Below are positions 4,927-6,722 of a stretch of DNA of 6,722 nt, piece after piece. The DNA is taken from assembly GCA_028290305.1 (NCBI GenBank), contig JAQGKC010000295.1, positions 1 to 6,722 on the forward strand, given 5' to 3'. The notes beneath the pieces are model-generated. The model searched no databases. It saw nothing but the letters and a program-made list of their open reading frames with translations, and was not told where the DNA came from. The translations under genes were made by a program, and so were the position numbers. The stretch comes from Bradyrhizobium sp. Lineage in GTDB: Bacteria > Pseudomonadota > Alphaproteobacteria > Rhizobiales > Xanthobacteraceae. Every line of letters starts with the position of its first letter. The stretch's first letter is position 1.

Positions 4927-6240
4927 TTATCTTTCCTTGAAGGCCCTCTCCGCCTGATCTCGCAATGGCTTGATCAGATATGAGAGTGCCGTCCGGCCAG
5001 GCGTCTTAATAAAGACGTCGACCGGCATGCCGGGCAACAGCTTGGCATCCCCCAGCCGGGCGAGTTCTTCGGATTTGAGCAGCACGCGAGCGGTATAGTA
5101 GCTCGTGCCGGTTCGCTGATCCTGCGTGAGATCGGCCGAAACCATGCTCACTTCTCCCTCGATTCCAGGCGTCGTTTTTTGATCGAAGGCGGCGAAACGC
5201 ATTGACGCGGTTTGACCGACGTAAACCTGGTCGATATCGCGCGGCGCAATCTTGACCTCGACGGCCAAAGCGTCGGCGTCCGGGACGATCAGCATGATCT
5301 GCTCGCCGGGCGATATGACACCACCAACAGTGTGCACCGAGAGCTGGTGGACGCGTCCGTTTTGCGGGGCACGAATATCGATCCGATTGAGTTGGTCCAC
5401 AGCAGCGGTCTTGCGTTCCGCTACTTCAGAAATCTTCGACCGTGCCTCGATCAGGTCCTTGCCGACCTCGGTACGGAGATCCTGATCGACCTGGATGATC
5501 TGAAGCTCGATCTCGGCAATCTTGCCTTTGGCCTGCGCGATCATGCCGGACAATTGGCTACGCTCGCCCTCGAGGCGTGCCGTGTCACGTTCCAGGGCTG
5601 TCAGTCGGTTCATCGGCACAAGGTTTTTCTGAAAGAGCGTACGGACACCCTCGAGCTCCTGATGAATGAAATCGACTTCCTTTTGCTTGGCGTCGACCTG
5701 CCCGAGGTATCCCTTGATTTCTTCCTGAAGCTGCGCACTACGCTCCTTGAGCTGCGCTTTCTGTCCGCCACGGGCCTGCCGGCGCAAATCAAACAAACTC
5801 CGTTCGGCAGCAATCGCACGAGCGGCCTCGGAGGCGGGATCGTGCGCACGTTCAAGTAGAACCTTGGGAAATACGACTTGATCGGCACTGTCCCGCTCGG
5901 CCTCGAGACGCGCCTGACGCGCCAGCAATTCGTCGAAGCTCTTCGAGTAGATCGTGGCGTTCGCAAGGGTCTGTGTCTCATCGAGACGGAGCAGTATGTC
6001 GCCGACTTTGACCCTGTCGCCCTCTCGTACCCGCAGCTCTCCGACGACGCCGCCAGTCGGATGCTGCACCTTCTTGACGCTCGAATCTACGACAAGCACG
6101 CCCTGGCCGATGACCGCGCCCGTCAATTCGGAGGTTGCGGCCCAGCCGCCAATGCCGAATGTCACAAAGCCAACAATGAGCATGCCGACGATCATATAAC
6201 GCTGGATCGAATGCAGCGCGGGTGTCACCTCGCCTTCCAT
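4927..6240 (-). CDS. prsE: type I secretion membrane-fusion protein (HlyD/PrsE family)
   Basis: A complete 437-aa periplasmic adaptor linking an inner-membrane ABC transporter to a TolC-like outer-membrane channel for one-step protein export. A short cytoplasmic N-terminus is followed by one membrane span at about 15-36 (MIVGMLIVGFVTFGIGGWAA). The first half of the split lipoyl domain is at about 47-95 (HPTGGVVGELRVREGDRV, then VGDILLRLDETQT). A long helical hairpin rich in Glu, Lys, Arg and Gln covers about 105-290 (for example QLKERSAQLQEEIKGYLG). The second lipoyl half begins IDIRAPQNGRVHQLSVHTVG, and a beta-barrel region follows with VEVKIAPRDIDQVYVGQ. The C-terminus has the family signature LLPGMPVDVFIKT, then SYLIKPLRDQ. 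Its start overlaps the transporter gene by 16 nt, and AGGGAG lies eight bases upstream. In rhizobia this exporter type carries glycanases, rhizobium-adhering proteins and other RTX-like proteins that process or bind exopolysaccharide; the cargo here is unknown. The symbol is by family resemblance. Confidence 0.93.
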   Translation of the reverse strand: MEGEVTPALHSIQRYMIVGMLIVGFVTFGIGGWAATSELTGAVIGQGVLVVDSSVKKVQHPTGGVVGELRVREGDRVKVGDILLRLDETQTLANATIYSKSFDELLARQARLEAERDSADQVVFPKVLLERAHDPASEAARAIAAERSLFDLRRQARGGQKAQLKERSAQLQEEIKGYLGQVDAKQKEVDFIHQELEGVRTLFQKNLVPMNRLTALERDTARLEGERSQLSGMIAQAKGKIAEIELQIIQVDQDLRTEVGKDLIEARSKISEVAERKTAAVDQLNRIDIRAPQNGRVHQLSVHTVGGVISPGEQIMLIVPDADALAVEVKIAPRDIDQVYVGQTASMRFAAFDQKTTPGIEGEVSMVSADLTQDQRTGTSYYTARVLLKSEELARLGDAKLLPGMPVDVFIKTPGRTALSYLIKPLRDQAERAFKER

Positions 6241-6722
6241 CGCATGACTCCCTGACTATCGGCGACAACCTTGAGAGGCGCTGGTGTTCGAAGTACCTTC
6301 GAGAAAACATCTTCTTTCGGACCGAACGACTGAACCCTTCCTTCTGCGATAACCAAAACATGGTCGACACCATCAAGCGCTTTAGGACGGTGCGCGATGA
6401 CGACGACTATTCCGCCACGGCGACGGACACTCAATATCGCTTCAGTGAAAGCCTCTTCACCATCGGAATCCAGATTCGAGGTCGGCTCGTCGAGCACCAC
6501 GAGAAATGGATTGCCATAAAACGCGCGGGCTAATCCGATACGCTGACGCTGACCGGCCGAAAGTGTCATTCCCCCTTCACCCACTTTTGTGCCGTATCCG
6601 TCGGGGAAGGAAAGAATGAGTTCGTGCGCGCCGGCTGCACGAGCTGCGGCCAATACCGCAGCCGGAGTTGCCTTCGGATCGAAGCGCGCAATATTGATGG
6701 CAATGCTGCCGTCAAACAACTC
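6225..6722 (-). CDS. prsD: type I secretion ABC transporter (PrsD family), C-terminal part
   Basis: The last 165 aa of an ABC exporter whose N-terminal part, including the membrane domain and Walker A, lies beyond the right edge. What remains is the second half of the nucleotide-binding domain. ELFDGSIAINIARFDP opens the visible part, a Q-loop-downstream segment typical of type I exporters. The ABC signature is LSAGQRQRIGLARA (54-67), Walker B LVVLDEP with catalytic E79, D-loop SNLD (82-85) and H-loop H111 in IAHRP. The ending resembles PrsD/AprD proteins, where EGRVQSFGPKEDVFSKVL is usual. The enzyme hydrolyses ATP to push unfolded substrate proteins, usually with C-terminal export signals, into the adaptor-channel complex. 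All motifs in the visible half are intact. It overlaps prsE by 16 nt, so both subunits should be made together; their promoter is outside the window. Confidence 0.93.
   Translation of the reverse strand, partial: ELFDGSIAINIARFDPKATPAAVLAAARAAGAHELILSFPDGYGTKVGEGGMTLSAGQRQRIGLARAFYGNPFLVVLDEPTSNLDSDGEEAFTEAILSVRRRGGIVVVIAHRPKALDGVDHVLVIAEGRVQSFGPKEDVFSKVLRTPAPLKVVADSQGVMRWKAR
6248..6253 (-). promoter_or_regulatory. ribosome-binding site of prsE inside the end of prsD
   Basis: AGGGAG lies seven bases before the ATG at 6240, within the last codons of the transporter gene. It supports the 6240 start and shows the two genes are translated from one message. Confidence 0.6.

Noticed and set aside
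5212..5859. Long plus-strand ORF (215 codons) opposite prsE
   Set aside because: It is antisense to the coiled-coil region of a well-supported gene, has no recognisable domain, and long antisense frames are common in GC-rich coding DNA.

Overview
The window looks like an accessory surface-polysaccharide and secretion region of an alphaproteobacterium, most likely from the Rhizobiales. The main clues are an ExoB-type UDP-glucose 4-epimerase, a PrsD/PrsE-type secretion pair with rhizobial-style motifs, and the tail of a short XRE-family regulator ending in GGGSGVRLKV, a C-terminus common in that order. This placement rests on recalled family features; no search was run.

Layout, left to right. 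(1) Positions 2-169 (+) hold the C-terminal end of a small helix-turn-helix regulator. (2) Positions 170-492 are gene-poor and contain one copy of a degenerate repeat and a 16-bp palindrome. (3) Positions 493-837 (+) hold a broken GtrA-family membrane protein that can be rebuilt by allowing two compensating frame changes. (4) Positions 973-1989 (+) hold an intact exoB/galE-type epimerase, followed by a plausible intrinsic terminator. (5) On the minus strand, converging on exoB, lies a compact three-gene unit read from 4418 down to 2153: a 58-aa unknown protein, a 347-aa unknown protein with Rossmann-like features, and a 349-aa formyltransferase with its catalytic triad intact. Its junctions are TGATG (1-nt overlap) and GTGA (4-nt overlap), and a TTGACA-containing promoter candidate precedes it. 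(6) Positions 4419-4926 form a gene-poor spacer with the second copy of the repeat. (7) Positions 4927-6722 (minus) hold a complete PrsE/HlyD-type adaptor and the C-terminal part of its PrsD-type ABC transporter.

Working interpretation. ExoB supplies UDP-galactose for exopolysaccharide or lipopolysaccharide. The formyltransferase would transfer a formyl group from N10-formyltetrahydrofolate, probably to an amino sugar, and its two coupled partners could prepare or handle that substrate. GtrA proteins usually take part in moving lipid-linked sugars, so the wreck beside exoB suggests a glycan-modification module that has partly decayed. The PrsDE-type exporter sends proteins (in rhizobia often glycanases or adhesins) across both membranes. 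The least explained part, and the best candidate for something undescribed, is the coupled 58-aa / 347-aa / formyltransferase unit. Directly oriented degenerate repeats about 4.4 kb apart bracket the exoB-formyltransferase block and hint that it was acquired or rearranged as a unit.
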